A stretch of DNA of 29,509 nt from Sphingobacteriaceae bacterium UBA6709 (GCA_002454425.1 DKIV01000049.1:26771-56279), one strand, 5' to 3'. Counted from the first letter of the stretch, positions 1-7,424 are shown. Notes: generated by a model not told the origin, from the letters alone. Numbers and translations: made by a program.

Positions 1-19
1 TGTCGATGAAATGCCCATG

Positions 20-92
20 AAATGTCGATGACCAGTGCTGTCTGGTACGAAGCAGTCCCGAGTCAGTCTCGAACCAAATAGGTAGAACGGGG
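20..92 (+). repeat. Left copy of an inverted repeat shared with the right window edge
   Basis: Positions 20-75 align without gaps to the reverse complement of 29454-29509, about 40 of 56 bases identical by hand count. Both ends of the aligned block are nearly perfect: 14 of 15 at 20-34 and 15 of 16 at 60-75. Weaker similarity runs on to about 92. The short word TGTCGATGA is also repeated directly at 1-9 and 23-31. The repeat family is not one I recognise. Confidence 0.6.
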
Positions 93-244
93 TGCGGATA
101 TGCTAAGGGATGTGGGGAAAAAGCAAGTTTGTCTGAGAATATTTTAGAAGAAATCAAAAACACATAGCAACAACTAAAAAAACAGCCAATAGCCGACCTT
201 TAAACATCGAGAAGATGATAAGGAACAGGCAATAGCCTAAGGCC
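93..244. other. Non-coding stretch left of the rpsU terminator
   Basis: AT-rich sequence with stop codons in all frames I read on both strands, and no RNA gene recognised. With the repeat at 20-92 it makes up the gene-free left edge of the window. Confidence 0.5.
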
Positions 245-281
245 ATAAAAAAGAAAACGCCGTCCTTTACAGAACGGCGTT
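245..281 (-). terminator. Intrinsic terminator of rpsU
   Basis: Read on the minus strand, an 8-bp stem (AACGCCGT at 274-281 with ACGGCGTT at 256-263) closes a 10-nt loop. It is followed by a U-rich tail (TTCTTTTTT). It lies about 29 bases after the rpsU stop codon. Confidence 0.85.
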
Positions 282-309
282 AAGCTATATAATATTAAAA
301 TCTATATTA

Positions 310-501
310 TTAAACTGTTTCCTGATTAAGAGTCTGCTTGTACACGGCACGCTTAACCACGTTACGACGAGCTACAGATTTCTTTTCGAAAGCCTGACGG
401 CTACGTAGTTCTCTTAAAACACCAGTTTTTTCAAATTTCTTTTTGAAACGCTTCAGGGCTTTGTCTAATGATTCCCCGTCTTTTACGTTGATAATAATCA
501 T
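310..501 (-). CDS. rpsU: 30S ribosomal protein bS21
   Basis: Small-subunit ribosomal protein S21, 63 residues, the usual size for Bacteroidetes. The sequence opens with a short beta-strand (MIIINVKDGESLDKALKRF) and continues as a Lys/Arg-rich helical tail typical of the family. It is a single-gene unit with its own -7 promoter element (533-540) and terminator (245-281). Unlike other starts in this window it has a strong Shine-Dalgarno, AGGAGG at 513-518, 11 bases before the ATG. In Bacteroidetes ribosomes bS21 helps to hide the 16S anti-Shine-Dalgarno, so a strong site on its own mRNA fits feedback control; that step is inference here. Confidence 0.95.
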   Translation of the reverse strand: MIIINVKDGESLDKALKRFKKKFEKTGVLRELRSRQAFEKKSVARRNVVKRAVYKQTLNQETV

Positions 502-510
502 ATGCTAATA

Positions 511-521
511 TACCTCCTCTC
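511..521 (-). promoter_or_regulatory. Strong Shine-Dalgarno of rpsU
   Basis: The minus strand reads AGAGAGGAGGT, matching the complement of the usual Bacteroidetes 16S 3' tail at 10 of 11 positions (16S tail from general knowledge). The core AGGAGG ends 11 bases before the rpsU ATG. Other starts in the window lack a comparable purine core. Confidence 0.8.
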
Positions 522-522
522 T

Positions 523-771
523 TTAAGGACTGCAAAGATATGAAAATATATTACTGTTTAACATGCTAAGTGAAAAATATTTATCAAAGTTGATCACTTC
601 CGATTCTGACAACAGTCGCGCCGGAATATGACCGGCGTCATTCTTAATATTCGTTGCAACATGCAATTTTGTATCACAGACAGAGAGATAAAAGGGAGGT
701 ACTTTTCGAATGATCACCCGGGGTTTAAAAGTCTGAAAATACAGATTACACAGAAGCTTCAAAAGCTTCAT
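523..771 (-). CDS. Doubtful small hypothetical ORF upstream of rpsU
   Basis: An 82-codon open frame with no domain I recognise. Its last codons run through the likely rpsU promoter (533-540) and its stop lies against the rpsU Shine-Dalgarno. No transmembrane helix or motif is evident. It could be a small lineage-specific protein co-transcribed with rpsU, or simply an open frame in spacer DNA; I favour the latter. Confidence 0.2.
   Translation of the reverse strand: MKLLKLLCNLYFQTFKPRVIIRKVPPFYLSVCDTKLHVATNIKNDAGHIPARLLSESEVINFDKYFSLSMLNSNIFSYLCSP
533..540 (-). promoter_or_regulatory. Promoter -7 element of rpsU (TATCTTTG)
   Basis: Exact match on the minus strand to the Bacteroidetes -7 consensus TAnnTTTG. 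No clean TTTG -33 box is visible upstream. Transcription would begin roughly 5-8 bases downstream and give a leader of about 25 nt that contains the Shine-Dalgarno. Confidence 0.65.
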
Positions 772-827
772 TTCTTATAGATTGCTTTATGCATATTGAT
801 TTTTTGAGTTAGTTTGGTTGATGAAAG

Positions 828-853
828 AGGGCACCCTTATGGCGCCCTTTTTT
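828..853. terminator. Terminator-like hairpin between apt and rpsU units
   Basis: AGGGCACC (828-835) pairs with GGCGCCCT (841-848) around a 5-nt loop. On the plus strand the hairpin runs into six T but has one A/C mismatch. On the minus strand the stem is complete with a G-U pair but the tail (CTCTTTC) is weaker. No plus-strand gene lies upstream, so it most likely ends the minus-strand apt transcript. Confidence 0.5.
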
Positions 854-875
854 CTATTACCGGCAATAGGCGGGC

Positions 876-949
876 CGTCTGAATATTTCAAGAGATACCT
901 GACTAACCGTCAGTGCGCTCGCTTTACATGTTGCAACGAGCGTCAGACG
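876..949. ncRNA. Possible three-helix structured element downstream of apt
   Basis: An outer 7-bp stem (CGTCTGA 876-882 with TCAGACG 943-949) encloses two hairpins: CTGAC/GTCAG at 899-903/909-913 and CGCTCG/CGAGCG at 916-921/937-942. The second hairpin stacks directly on the outer stem. It lies 18 bases after the apt stop. It could be a 3'-UTR structure, a small RNA, or operator-like palindromes. No Rfam family is recognised. Confidence 0.3.
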
Positions 950-967
950 AACTATGTCATTGGACTT

Positions 968-1495
968 TTAATAATCTATTAATGTAAAAATATTCTCCGA
1001 ATGTTCCCGTAATCGCGAGCTCCCATTCAGAAAGTCGAGATTAATAACAAAGGCAAAGCCTGCTACACTCCCTCCCAGTTCGCGAACTAAAGAGGCCGCG
1101 GCATCAGCAGTGCCACCTGTTGCCAGTAAATCGTCATGAATCAACACGCGACTGCCTGCCGCAAAGGCATCGGTATGCATTTCGATGGTGGCAGATCCGT
1201 ACTCCAGATCGTATGACTTTCGAATAATGGAGAAAGGCAGCTTCCCTGGCTTACGAACAGGAACGAAAGGTACTCCCAAACGATTAGCCAGCATGAGTCC
1301 AAACAGGAAACCGCGACTTTCAATACCGGCTACCACGTCAATCTTATGGTCAACCAACCTTTCGGCGAAGGCATCAATCACGGCAGAACAAAGTTCCTGA
1401 TCCTGAAAAATGGGCGTTACATCTTTAAATACGATTCCAGGTTTGGGGAAATCCTGAATATCCCGGATCACCGCTCTTAGCTTATTCTCAATCAT
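968..1495 (-). CDS. apt: Adenine phosphoribosyltransferase
   Basis: Purine salvage enzyme, adenine + PRPP to AMP + diphosphate, cytosolic. It has 175 residues, standard for the family. The PRPP-binding loop (V-L-I-H-D-D-L-L-A-T-G-G-T-A) is at residues 117-130. The N-terminal segment IRDIQDFPKPGIVFKDVTPI (10-29) and the ESRGF motif (59-63) are typical of Apt. The start overlaps the end of the upstream helix-hairpin-helix gene by 8 bases (ATGATTGA), so the two are probably translationally coupled in one transcript. No Shine-Dalgarno is seen. Confidence 0.96.
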   Translation of the reverse strand: MIENKLRAVIRDIQDFPKPGIVFKDVTPIFQDQELCSAVIDAFAERLVDHKIDVVAGIESRGFLFGLMLANRLGVPFVPVRKPGKLPFSIIRKSYDLEYGSATIEMHTDAFAAGSRVLIHDDLLATGGTADAAASLVRELGGSVAGFAFVINLDFLNGSSRLREHSENIFTLIDY

Positions 1496-2375
1496 CGAAA
1501 TTCAAATAAGCCGCAATTTTAAGCAAAATTTCCTCACGCATGATCGAAATTTTACGCAGATCATCAATATTTCTAAATGAGCCGTGCTGCTTACGATACT
1601 TTACGATGGCATTAGCAAGATTATATTTCAAATAAGGATGCCGGCGTAGTATGTCAAAATCTGTTCTATTAATATAAAGTGGACGAATCAACAAACTATC
1701 CGCAAATAACTGACCTGACACACGGCTATAAACAATGGAATCAATACCATATACCTCGCGTAACTGTTCCTTGCTGTAAAACCCGCCCAGTCTTTCCCGA
1801 TACCTGACGATACGTGAAGAAAGCACGGGTCCTATTCCGCTTATTTCCATAAGACTTGTTGAATCACTACTGTTAAGAGGGAGATATATTTTCCGATGAG
1901 GGGAACGCATAGTATGGTGCCCGAACATCGGAATACCAGACGCAGGGATAGACACATATGCTTTCAAGCGTTTAAAATCGTCAGAGCTGATGGTATATAG
2001 CCGCGAAAGATCTTCAGCCTTTTCGAACCGCCCTCCACTTCTAATAAAATTACGAATATTGCGCACCTGCCCTTTCCTTAATCCCAGGCGACGCAATTCT
2101 TCATCTGTTGCAACATTGGGATTAAACTTAAAATACTCTGGCACAGGCGTGCCTCTGGCTGGACTCAACTTAGCAGGGTCGGTAGCCGCTGATGGCATCT
2201 CGTCTAATTCCAGGGTAGCTGCCACCAAATGGCTTTCAGAGAACGAAAACTGTTGTACCGGGCGTGAGTTCAGGTAAATGTGACGTAGCAGATAAAGTAG
2301 AAGCAAAATAAAAACCAATACCAACAGGCCTTTCAACTCGGCACGGTAAAAGCTTAGAAATCTTTTTACTGACAT
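1488..2375 (-). CDS. Membrane-anchored helix-hairpin-helix (ComEA-like) protein
   Basis: A 295-residue protein with one hydrophobic segment near the N terminus (about residues 15-31), followed by three helix-hairpin-helix units at roughly 80-145, 170-225 and 235-293. The clearest is I-S-G-I-G-P-V-L-S-S-R-I-V-R-Y-R, the classic non-specific DNA-binding HhH form. The family resembles ComEA, the DNA receptor of natural transformation, and is common in Bacteroidetes as 'helix-hairpin-helix domain-containing protein'. A role in DNA uptake or repair is inference. It is the first gene of a two-gene unit with apt, an odd pairing with a salvage enzyme. Confidence 0.85.
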   Translation of the reverse strand: MSVKRFLSFYRAELKGLLVLVFILLLLYLLRHIYLNSRPVQQFSFSESHLVAATLELDEMPSAATDPAKLSPARGTPVPEYFKFNPNVATDEELRRLGLRKGQVRNIRNFIRSGGRFEKAEDLSRLYTISSDDFKRLKAYVSIPASGIPMFGHHTMRSPHRKIYLPLNSSDSTSLMEISGIGPVLSSRIVRYRERLGGFYSKEQLREVYGIDSIVYSRVSGQLFADSLLIRPLYINRTDFDILRRHPYLKYNLANAIVKYRKQHGSFRNIDDLRKISIMREEILLKIAAYLNFDD

Positions 2376-2743
2376 GATAAAGCTGCATTTAATAATAGGA
2401 ACAAGTTAGTTATGAACCTTCCGCAAGTTGAATAACACACGTGCCTCAACGCTTAGAAATATTCCTGAACATCAATCGCACAAACTATTGAAAGACCCAT
2501 ATAAACTTCGGAAAAAGCGTGCAATAAACAAGGATGTTAACAGCGTGATTTTTCTTTTCCAGAGGAAACACTCTTAGACAAATCTATTCATGTAACATAT
2601 CCATTAAAATGCGTGATCTGAGGGAAATAATAATTAGTTTTTCTTATTTTTCAAGATTAATTTTCTAGCGAATAATGGAGGTGGTAAATCGTCTCAGCGT
2701 TTTCATGAAAGCAGGGATTTAAGAGCAGTATCGATATAAGGAA
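2376..2743. other. Divergent intergenic region, HhH gene / olsF-like gene
   Basis: 368 bases between divergent genes, which must hold promoters for both. I found no clean TAnnTTTG element on either strand. A 15-codon open frame (ATG at about 2676) has no support. No hairpin or RNA gene was recognised. Confidence 0.4.
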
Positions 2744-4501
2744 ATGAAAGTTATAAGTAAAGAAGAATTTGCAAAGGCCACAAAACTTGATAAGCTGCCC
2801 CTACCGGGACTCGCGGCCTTATTAATGGAGATCATGAAGATCAACCATGTTAATGAGACTTTCGCCAAGGCTCATCATTTGGAAGGAATCGCTTTTATTG
2901 ATAAGATCCTGGAAGTATTAGGCATTGAAATAGAACTTGACGAACATGAACTGAAGAACATTCCAGCAGAGGGGGCATTTATAGCGATTGCCAACCATCC
3001 GTATGGAGGCATTGAGGGACTTATCCTGCTGAAGATTTTATGCATGGTGCGTCCGGAGACAAAGCTCATGGCGAATTTCATTCTTAAGAAAATACAAAAT
3101 CTCAGTGAGTTCTTTATAGCAGTAAATCCATTCGAGAATATTGAGCATTCCTCCAGCGTCAGTGGTATTAAGACTACGCTTTCCTTGCTACAGAGCGGTA
3201 CGCCGATTGGTATATTCCCTGCCGGCGAGGTATCTACCTATAAGATCAGCAGTCGTCAGGTTACCGACAAGCTATGGCATCCGGTAGTGGGTAAAATCAT
3301 CAGTAAGGCGCAATGCCCCGTGTTACCTGTTTATTTTAAAGGGAATAACGGATTGCTGTTTAACATACTCAGTCTGATACACCCCACACTACGCACGGCC
3401 AAGTTACCTTCGGAATTGTTTAACAAACATGGCCATAAAATCAAGGTGCGTATTGGCAAGCCAATTTCGGTAAAGGAAATCTTGTTTAAAAACAATCCTA
3501 CGAAACTACTTACTTACCTGCGGGCAAAAACGTATAGTCTGGGAACAAGTCTGGCGCATGATAAGCAGATATTCAGCACCAATCTTTTCAAGATTAGAAA
3601 AAAAGAAAGCGAGGTTGAGCCTTTTGAATCTCAGGAACGCATTACCCAGGAGGTAGATAGTCTGCGCGAAGAATATTGCGTGCTGAAGGAGAAGAACTAT
3701 GAGGTGTATATTGCTCCGACAAATAGATTACCGTACGTAATAAAAGAAATCGGTAAGCTAAGAGAAATAACGTTCAGAGAAATCGGTGAAGGCACAAATA
3801 AATCTATAGATCTGGATGGCTACGACATCTACTATAATCATCTATTTATTTGGGACGTGGAAGCCCGGACTATTGTTGGAGCTTACCGCGTGGGCAAAGG
3901 TGACGATATCTTCTTTTCTATGGGGAAGACGGGGTTTTACACGAACAGTCTCTTTAAGATCAAGGAACAGTTTTATCCGGTATTACGTCAAAGTCTGGAA
4001 CTAGGCAGATCCTGGATAAGAAAAGAATACCAACAAAAACCACTCCCTCTATTTCTATTATGGAAGGGCATTCTGAAATACCTTCTGTTAAACCCTCAGT
4101 ATAAATACCTGATTGGGCCGGTGAGTATCAGTAATAACTTTTCGAATTTCTCCAAGTCGCTGATCGTAAGCTTCATCAACAAATTCCATTTCGACCACGA
4201 AATGGCTCAATATGTAAAGCCGCGTAAGAAGTTTAAAGTAGACTTTTCGCAGATCGATATGGATGTCTTGCTTGAATCGCAGGCTTCGTTGAAATCGCTG
4301 GATAGCCTCATTTCTGAAATTGAGACTTCGCACATGAAGATTCCAATACTGATACGACAGTATATCGCTTTGAATGCAAAAATTATATGCTTCAATATAG
4401 ATCCTAAATTCTCCGATAGTCTGGATGGATTTCTGGTTTTGAATTTAGATCATATCCCTCAGGATATGCTCGAGAAACTAGGCAAGGGACAGCAGCCATA
4501 A
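2744..4501 (+). CDS. olsF: Two-domain acyltransferase, OlsF-like (amino-acid lipid synthesis)
   Basis: 585 residues in two parts. Residues about 60-270 form a PlsC/LPLAT O-acyltransferase domain with N84-H85-P86-Y87-G88-G89 in place of the usual NHxxxxD block and F158-P159-A160-G161-E162 in place of FPEG. Residues about 315-510 resemble the OlsB/GNAT-like N-acyltransferase that puts a 3-hydroxy fatty acid on an amino acid. This fusion matches OlsF, the bifunctional ornithine-lipid synthase described in Serratia and Flavobacterium; in Bacteroides the separate GlsB/GlsA proteins make glycine lipids. Which amino acid is used here cannot be told. It probably acts at the inner membrane face. It stands alone and ends at a bidirectional terminator. 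Confidence 0.75.
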   Translation: MKVISKEEFAKATKLDKLPLPGLAALLMEIMKINHVNETFAKAHHLEGIAFIDKILEVLGIEIELDEHELKNIPAEGAFIAIANHPYGGIEGLILLKILCMVRPETKLMANFILKKIQNLSEFFIAVNPFENIEHSSSVSGIKTTLSLLQSGTPIGIFPAGEVSTYKISSRQVTDKLWHPVVGKIISKAQCPVLPVYFKGNNGLLFNILSLIHPTLRTAKLPSELFNKHGHKIKVRIGKPISVKEILFKNNPTKLLTYLRAKTYSLGTSLAHDKQIFSTNLFKIRKKESEVEPFESQERITQEVDSLREEYCVLKEKNYEVYIAPTNRLPYVIKEIGKLREITFREIGEGTNKSIDLDGYDIYYNHLFIWDVEARTIVGAYRVGKGDDIFFSMGKTGFYTNSLFKIKEQFYPVLRQSLELGRSWIRKEYQQKPLPLFLLWKGILKYLLLNPQYKYLIGPVSISNNFSNFSKSLIVSFINKFHFDHEMAQYVKPRKKFKVDFSQIDMDVLLESQASLKSLDSLISEIETSHMKIPILIRQYIALNAKIICFNIDPKFSDSLDGFLVLNLDHIPQDMLEKLGKGQQP

Positions 4502-4504
4502 ACT

Positions 4505-4542
4505 AAAAATGGGCATGAAGATTAAACTTCCTGCCCATTTTT
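4505..4542. terminator. Bidirectional terminator between olsF-like gene and obgE
   Basis: A perfect 11-bp inverted repeat, AAAAATGGGCA (4505-4515) with TGCCCATTTTT (4532-4542), plus an inner GAAG/CTTC stem. The A and T runs serve both directions, between converging genes. Confidence 0.9.
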
Positions 4543-4560
4543 ATATCATTAAGAATACAA

Positions 4561-5556
4561 TTAAGCGTTGATCGCTTTCCAAAGCATATCCTTTAATTCA
4601 ACAATATTATTTTGTGCTACCGACGAGATAAAGATATAAGGAACATTTGGTACCTCTGCTTTCATTTCCTCCATCAGCTCGGCATCAAGAAAATCAGATT
4701 TACTGATAGCCAGGATACGAGGTTTGTGCATCAACTCCGGATTGTAAAGCTCAAGCTCGCGCAAGAGTATTTCATATTCTTCAGCAATAGATCTGCTGGT
4801 ATCCGCGGGCACCAAAAAGAGCAGCACCGAATTACGCTCAATATGACGTAGGAATCGCAATCCCAAACCCTTACCAGAAGACGCGCCTTCGATAATACCG
4901 GGAATATCGGCCATAACGAAAGAGCGATTATCACGGTACGAAACGATTCCAAGATTTGGAACCAGCGTAGTAAAAGGATAATCAGCGATCTCAGGCTTTG
5001 CCGCCGACACTACTGAAAGCAGTGTCGACTTACCAGCGTTAGGGAAACCTACTAATCCCACGTCGGCCAGCACCTTGAGCTCGAGGATCATCCAACGTTC
5101 CTGACCCGCCTCACCCGGCTGTGCAAAACGGGGTGTTTGCAGCGTGGGTGTCTTGAAATGCCAATTACCCAATCCGCCTCTACCACCCGGGGTTAAAATT
5201 TTTGTTTCGCCGTCCTGAGTAATCTCAAAGAGCACCTCTCCGGTTTCGGCATCTTTAGCGATCGTTCCCAAAGGAACATCGAGAATTTCATCTTTACCGT
5301 TAGCGCCATGACGTAAAGCACTACCACCAAACTCACCGTTGGCAGCAATAACATGCTTACGATATTTCAAATGGAGCAAAGTCCAGAACTGCGTATTTCC
5401 TTTAACGATAATATGACCGCCACGCCCACCATCACCACCATCAGGACCTCCCATGGAAGTAAACTTATCGCGGTGTAAATGAGCAGAACCCCCACCCCCA
5501 CTGCCGGAGCGGCAGCAGATCTTCACGTAATCAACAAAATTGGAGCCTTGCGCCAT
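4561..5556 (-). CDS. obgE: GTPase Obg/CgtA
   Basis: Essential P-loop GTPase involved in 50S ribosome assembly and stress signalling. It has 331 residues. The glycine-rich Obg fold occupies residues 1-160 (GGPDGGDGGRGG at 36-47). The G domain follows, with the P loop GFPNAGKST at 170-178, switch II D-I-P-G at 217-220 and the base-specificity motif S-K-S-D near 290. There is no long C-terminal extension, as expected for Bacteroidetes. It lies 32 bases downstream of adk on the same strand and is probably co-transcribed with it, a common Bacteroidetes pairing. Confidence 0.96.
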   Translation of the reverse strand: MAQGSNFVDYVKICCRSGSGGGGSAHLHRDKFTSMGGPDGGDGGRGGHIIVKGNTQFWTLLHLKYRKHVIAANGEFGGSALRHGANGKDEILDVPLGTIAKDAETGEVLFEITQDGETKILTPGGRGGLGNWHFKTPTLQTPRFAQPGEAGQERWMILELKVLADVGLVGFPNAGKSTLLSVVSAAKPEIADYPFTTLVPNLGIVSYRDNRSFVMADIPGIIEGASSGKGLGLRFLRHIERNSVLLFLVPADTSRSIAEEYEILLRELELYNPELMHKPRILAISKSDFLDAELMEEMKAEVPNVPYIFISSVAQNNIVELKDMLWKAINA

Positions 5557-5588
5557 GCTTAATTAAAGACAAACTTCAGACGTAATAA

Positions 5589-6161
5589 TTAGAATTTAGC
5601 GATTACCTCGCAGATAGATTCGAAAATAGATTCGATGTTGCCAATACCATTAATACTGTAAAACTTATCCTGATCTTTGTAGAAACCAGCTACAGGAGCA
5701 GTCTTATCATTGTATTCCTTGATACGGCGTTTGATGATCTCAGGATCGGCATCGTCAGCACGACCAGAATCTTTGCCTCTGAGCAGAAGACGTTTTTGAA
5801 GTTCCTCATCATTAACTTCAAGAGCAATCATTCCTGAGATAGCTGTTCCTTTTGACTTGAGGAGCATATCCAGCGCTTCAGCCTGAGCAACAGTGCGGGG
5901 AAAACCATCGAAGATAAACCCTTTAGCATCTTTGTTAGCATCAAGTTTGTTGCTGATCATTCCGATAACAACTTCATCAGGCACCAAAAGTCCCTGATCC
6001 ATTAATTTCTTAGCTTCGAGCCCTAACTCAGTACCATTAGCAATTTCGCTTCTCAGAATATCGCCAGTTGATAGATGTACCAGCTGATATTTTTCTATAA
6101 GACTCTGCGATTGTGTACCCTTTCCGGCTCCCGGGGGGCCAAATAAAACAAGATTTAGCAT
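5589..6161 (-). CDS. adk: Adenylate kinase
   Basis: Catalyses AMP + ATP to 2 ADP in the cytosol. It has 190 residues, the short form without the extended zinc-binding LID domain. The P loop G-P-P-G-A-G-K-G is at residues 8-15. The AMP-binding helix (LSTGDILRSE), the F-D-G-F-P-R-T motif and a short LID ending in DPEIIKRR are all present. It is the first protein gene of the adk-obgE unit. The tRNA-Arg terminator lies immediately upstream, so its own promoter must be very close or transcription must read through from the tRNA. Confidence 0.97.
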   Translation of the reverse strand: MLNLVLFGPPGAGKGTQSQSLIEKYQLVHLSTGDILRSEIANGTELGLEAKKLMDQGLLVPDEVVIGMISNKLDANKDAKGFIFDGFPRTVAQAEALDMLLKSKGTAISGMIALEVNDEELQKRLLLRGKDSGRADDADPEIIKRRIKEYNDKTAPVAGFYKDQDKFYSINGIGNIESIFESICEVIAKF

Positions 6162-6169
6162 CAGGAATT

Positions 6170-6213
6170 GTTTTAAAAAATTAAAAGCCTTTTCGTTACT
6201 TCGAAAAGGCTTT
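6170..6213 (-). terminator. Terminator of tRNA-Arg
   Basis: A perfect 12-bp stem, AAAGCCTTTTCG (6184-6195) with CGAAAAGGCTTT (6202-6213), lies just downstream of the tRNA on the minus strand. A T-rich tail follows. It sits between the tRNA and adk. Confidence 0.8.
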
Positions 6214-6221
6214 ACCGTTAG

Positions 6222-6295
6222 TGGACTTGAAGGGAGTCGAACCCCTAACCTTCTGATCCGTAGTCAGATGCTCTATCCAATTAAGCTACAAGTCC
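6222..6295 (-). tRNA. tRNA-Arg (anticodon ACG)
   Basis: A 74-nt cloverleaf read on the minus strand. The acceptor stem GGACTTG/CAAGTCC ends with discriminator A. The anticodon stem TCTGA/TCAGA holds the loop CTACGGA (anticodon ACG, normally edited to ICG). The T arm contains GGTTCGACTCC. The 3' CCA is not encoded. Confidence 0.96.
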
Positions 6296-6311
6296 GTGTT
6301 ATTTGGTGATG

Positions 6312-6343
6312 CAAAGATGGGGCTAAAACATCGGTTTTGCAAA
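6312..6343 (-). promoter_or_regulatory. Promoter of tRNA-Arg
   Basis: On the minus strand a -33 TTTG (6340-6343) and a -7 CATCTTTG (6312-6319; consensus TAnnTTTG with one mismatch) are 20 bases apart. They lie about 17 bases upstream of the mature tRNA 5' end. Confidence 0.7.
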
Positions 6344-6417
6344 TAATTCTGAAAAAAACTTTCACATTTTACACCAAAAAACACCTATCAATCTAATTAT
6401 TAGCTGATTATTTTTAC

Positions 6418-7389
6418 CTAAGATTCTTTAGTCTTACCCGGTTTAGAGATAGATTCGCGCATATCGGTGTCCGATTTAAGGTTCTGCATGCGGTAATAAT
6501 CCATAATTCCAAGGTTTCCGGAGCGAAATGCCTCCGCCATTGCCAGAGGAAGCTGCGCTTCTGCTTCAATAACTTTTGCACGAGCCTCCTGTGCTTTAGC
6601 ACGCATTTCCTGTTCATTGGCTACCGCCATAGCACGGCGTTCTTCGGCGCGAGCGTTGGCAACCTTGAGATCTGCCTCTGCCTGATCCGCCTGCAGCTTC
6701 GCTCCAATATTGTCGCCGATATCAATGTCGGCAATATCAATAGAAAGGATTTCAAACGCGGTGCCGCTGTCCAGTCCCTTTTCGAGCACTGTCTTGGAAA
6801 TGCGGTCAGGATTCTCCAACACCTCCTTATGATTTACTGAAGAACCGATGGTAGTAACAATACCCTCCCCGACGCGAGCCAGGATGGTTTCCTCTCCGGC
6901 ACCACCTACCAGCTGATTGATATTGGCGCGTACAGTAACCCTGGCTTTGGCTACCAGCTGTATTCCGTCTTTGGCTACTGCCGCGACCGGAGGCGTATTG
7001 ATTACTCGTGGGTTCACCGAAAGCTGTACAGCATCGAACACATCGCGACCAGCCAAATCAATGGCAGTAGCAAGTTTAAAATCTAAAGGAATGTTTGCTT
7101 TGTCTGCCGAGATTAATGCCTTAATCACATTATTAACATGTCCGCCAGCGAGGTAATGCGTCTCAATCTCGTTAGAGGTAATATTTAATCCGGCCTTTGT
7201 CGACGTGATCATGGCATTTACTACCAGCGATGGCGATACCTTTCGCAAGCGCATCAATAACAGATTAAGCAGATTGACTCTTACCCCTGATAGCTGGGCG
7301 GTAAACCATAGATTTACAGGAAGGAGATAAAGAAATAAGAACAGTGCGACGACGATACCAATGATCGTCAGTAATACATTGACTTCCAT
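6418..7389 (-). CDS. floA: Flotillin-like protein FloA (SPFH family)
   Basis: Scaffold protein of bacterial functional membrane microdomains. With the chosen start it has 323 residues, close to Bacillus FloA (about 330). An N-terminal hydrophobic hairpin or helix lies at about residues 5-27, then an SPFH-like core, then an Ala/Glu-rich coiled coil (about 225-290: repeated A-E-A, A-R-A units). The open frame could start 63 bases further up at 7452. However, a perfect -7 promoter element (TAGATTTG, 7417-7424) lies inside that extension, and family proteins begin a few residues before the membrane segment, so the ATG at 7389 is preferred. It appears monocistronic. Confidence 0.9.
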   Translation of the reverse strand: MEVNVLLTIIGIVVALFLFLYLLPVNLWFTAQLSGVRVNLLNLLLMRLRKVSPSLVVNAMITSTKAGLNITSNEIETHYLAGGHVNNVIKALISADKANIPLDFKLATAIDLAGRDVFDAVQLSVNPRVINTPPVAAVAKDGIQLVAKARVTVRANINQLVGGAGEETILARVGEGIVTTIGSSVNHKEVLENPDRISKTVLEKGLDSGTAFEILSIDIADIDIGDNIGAKLQADQAEADLKVANARAEERRAMAVANEQEMRAKAQEARAKVIEAEAQLPLAMAEAFRSGNLGIMDYYRMQNLKSDTDMRESISKPGKTKES

Positions 7390-7416
7390 ATTGAAAAGAA
7401 TTGAGTTTAAGGTTAC

Positions 7417-7424
7417 CAAATCTA
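7417..7424 (-). promoter_or_regulatory. Promoter -7 element of floA (TAGATTTG)
   Basis: Exact TAnnTTTG match on the minus strand, 27 bases before the preferred floA start at 7389. It decides the start, because transcription would begin downstream of the alternative ATG at 7452. A TTTG -33 box is not clear. Confidence 0.6.

Noticed and set aside
2676..2723. A 15-codon frame with GGAGGTGG near its start upstream of the olsF-like gene
   Set aside because: The purine stretch is within the coding frame, not ahead of an ATG at normal spacing, and the peptide has no recognisable feature.
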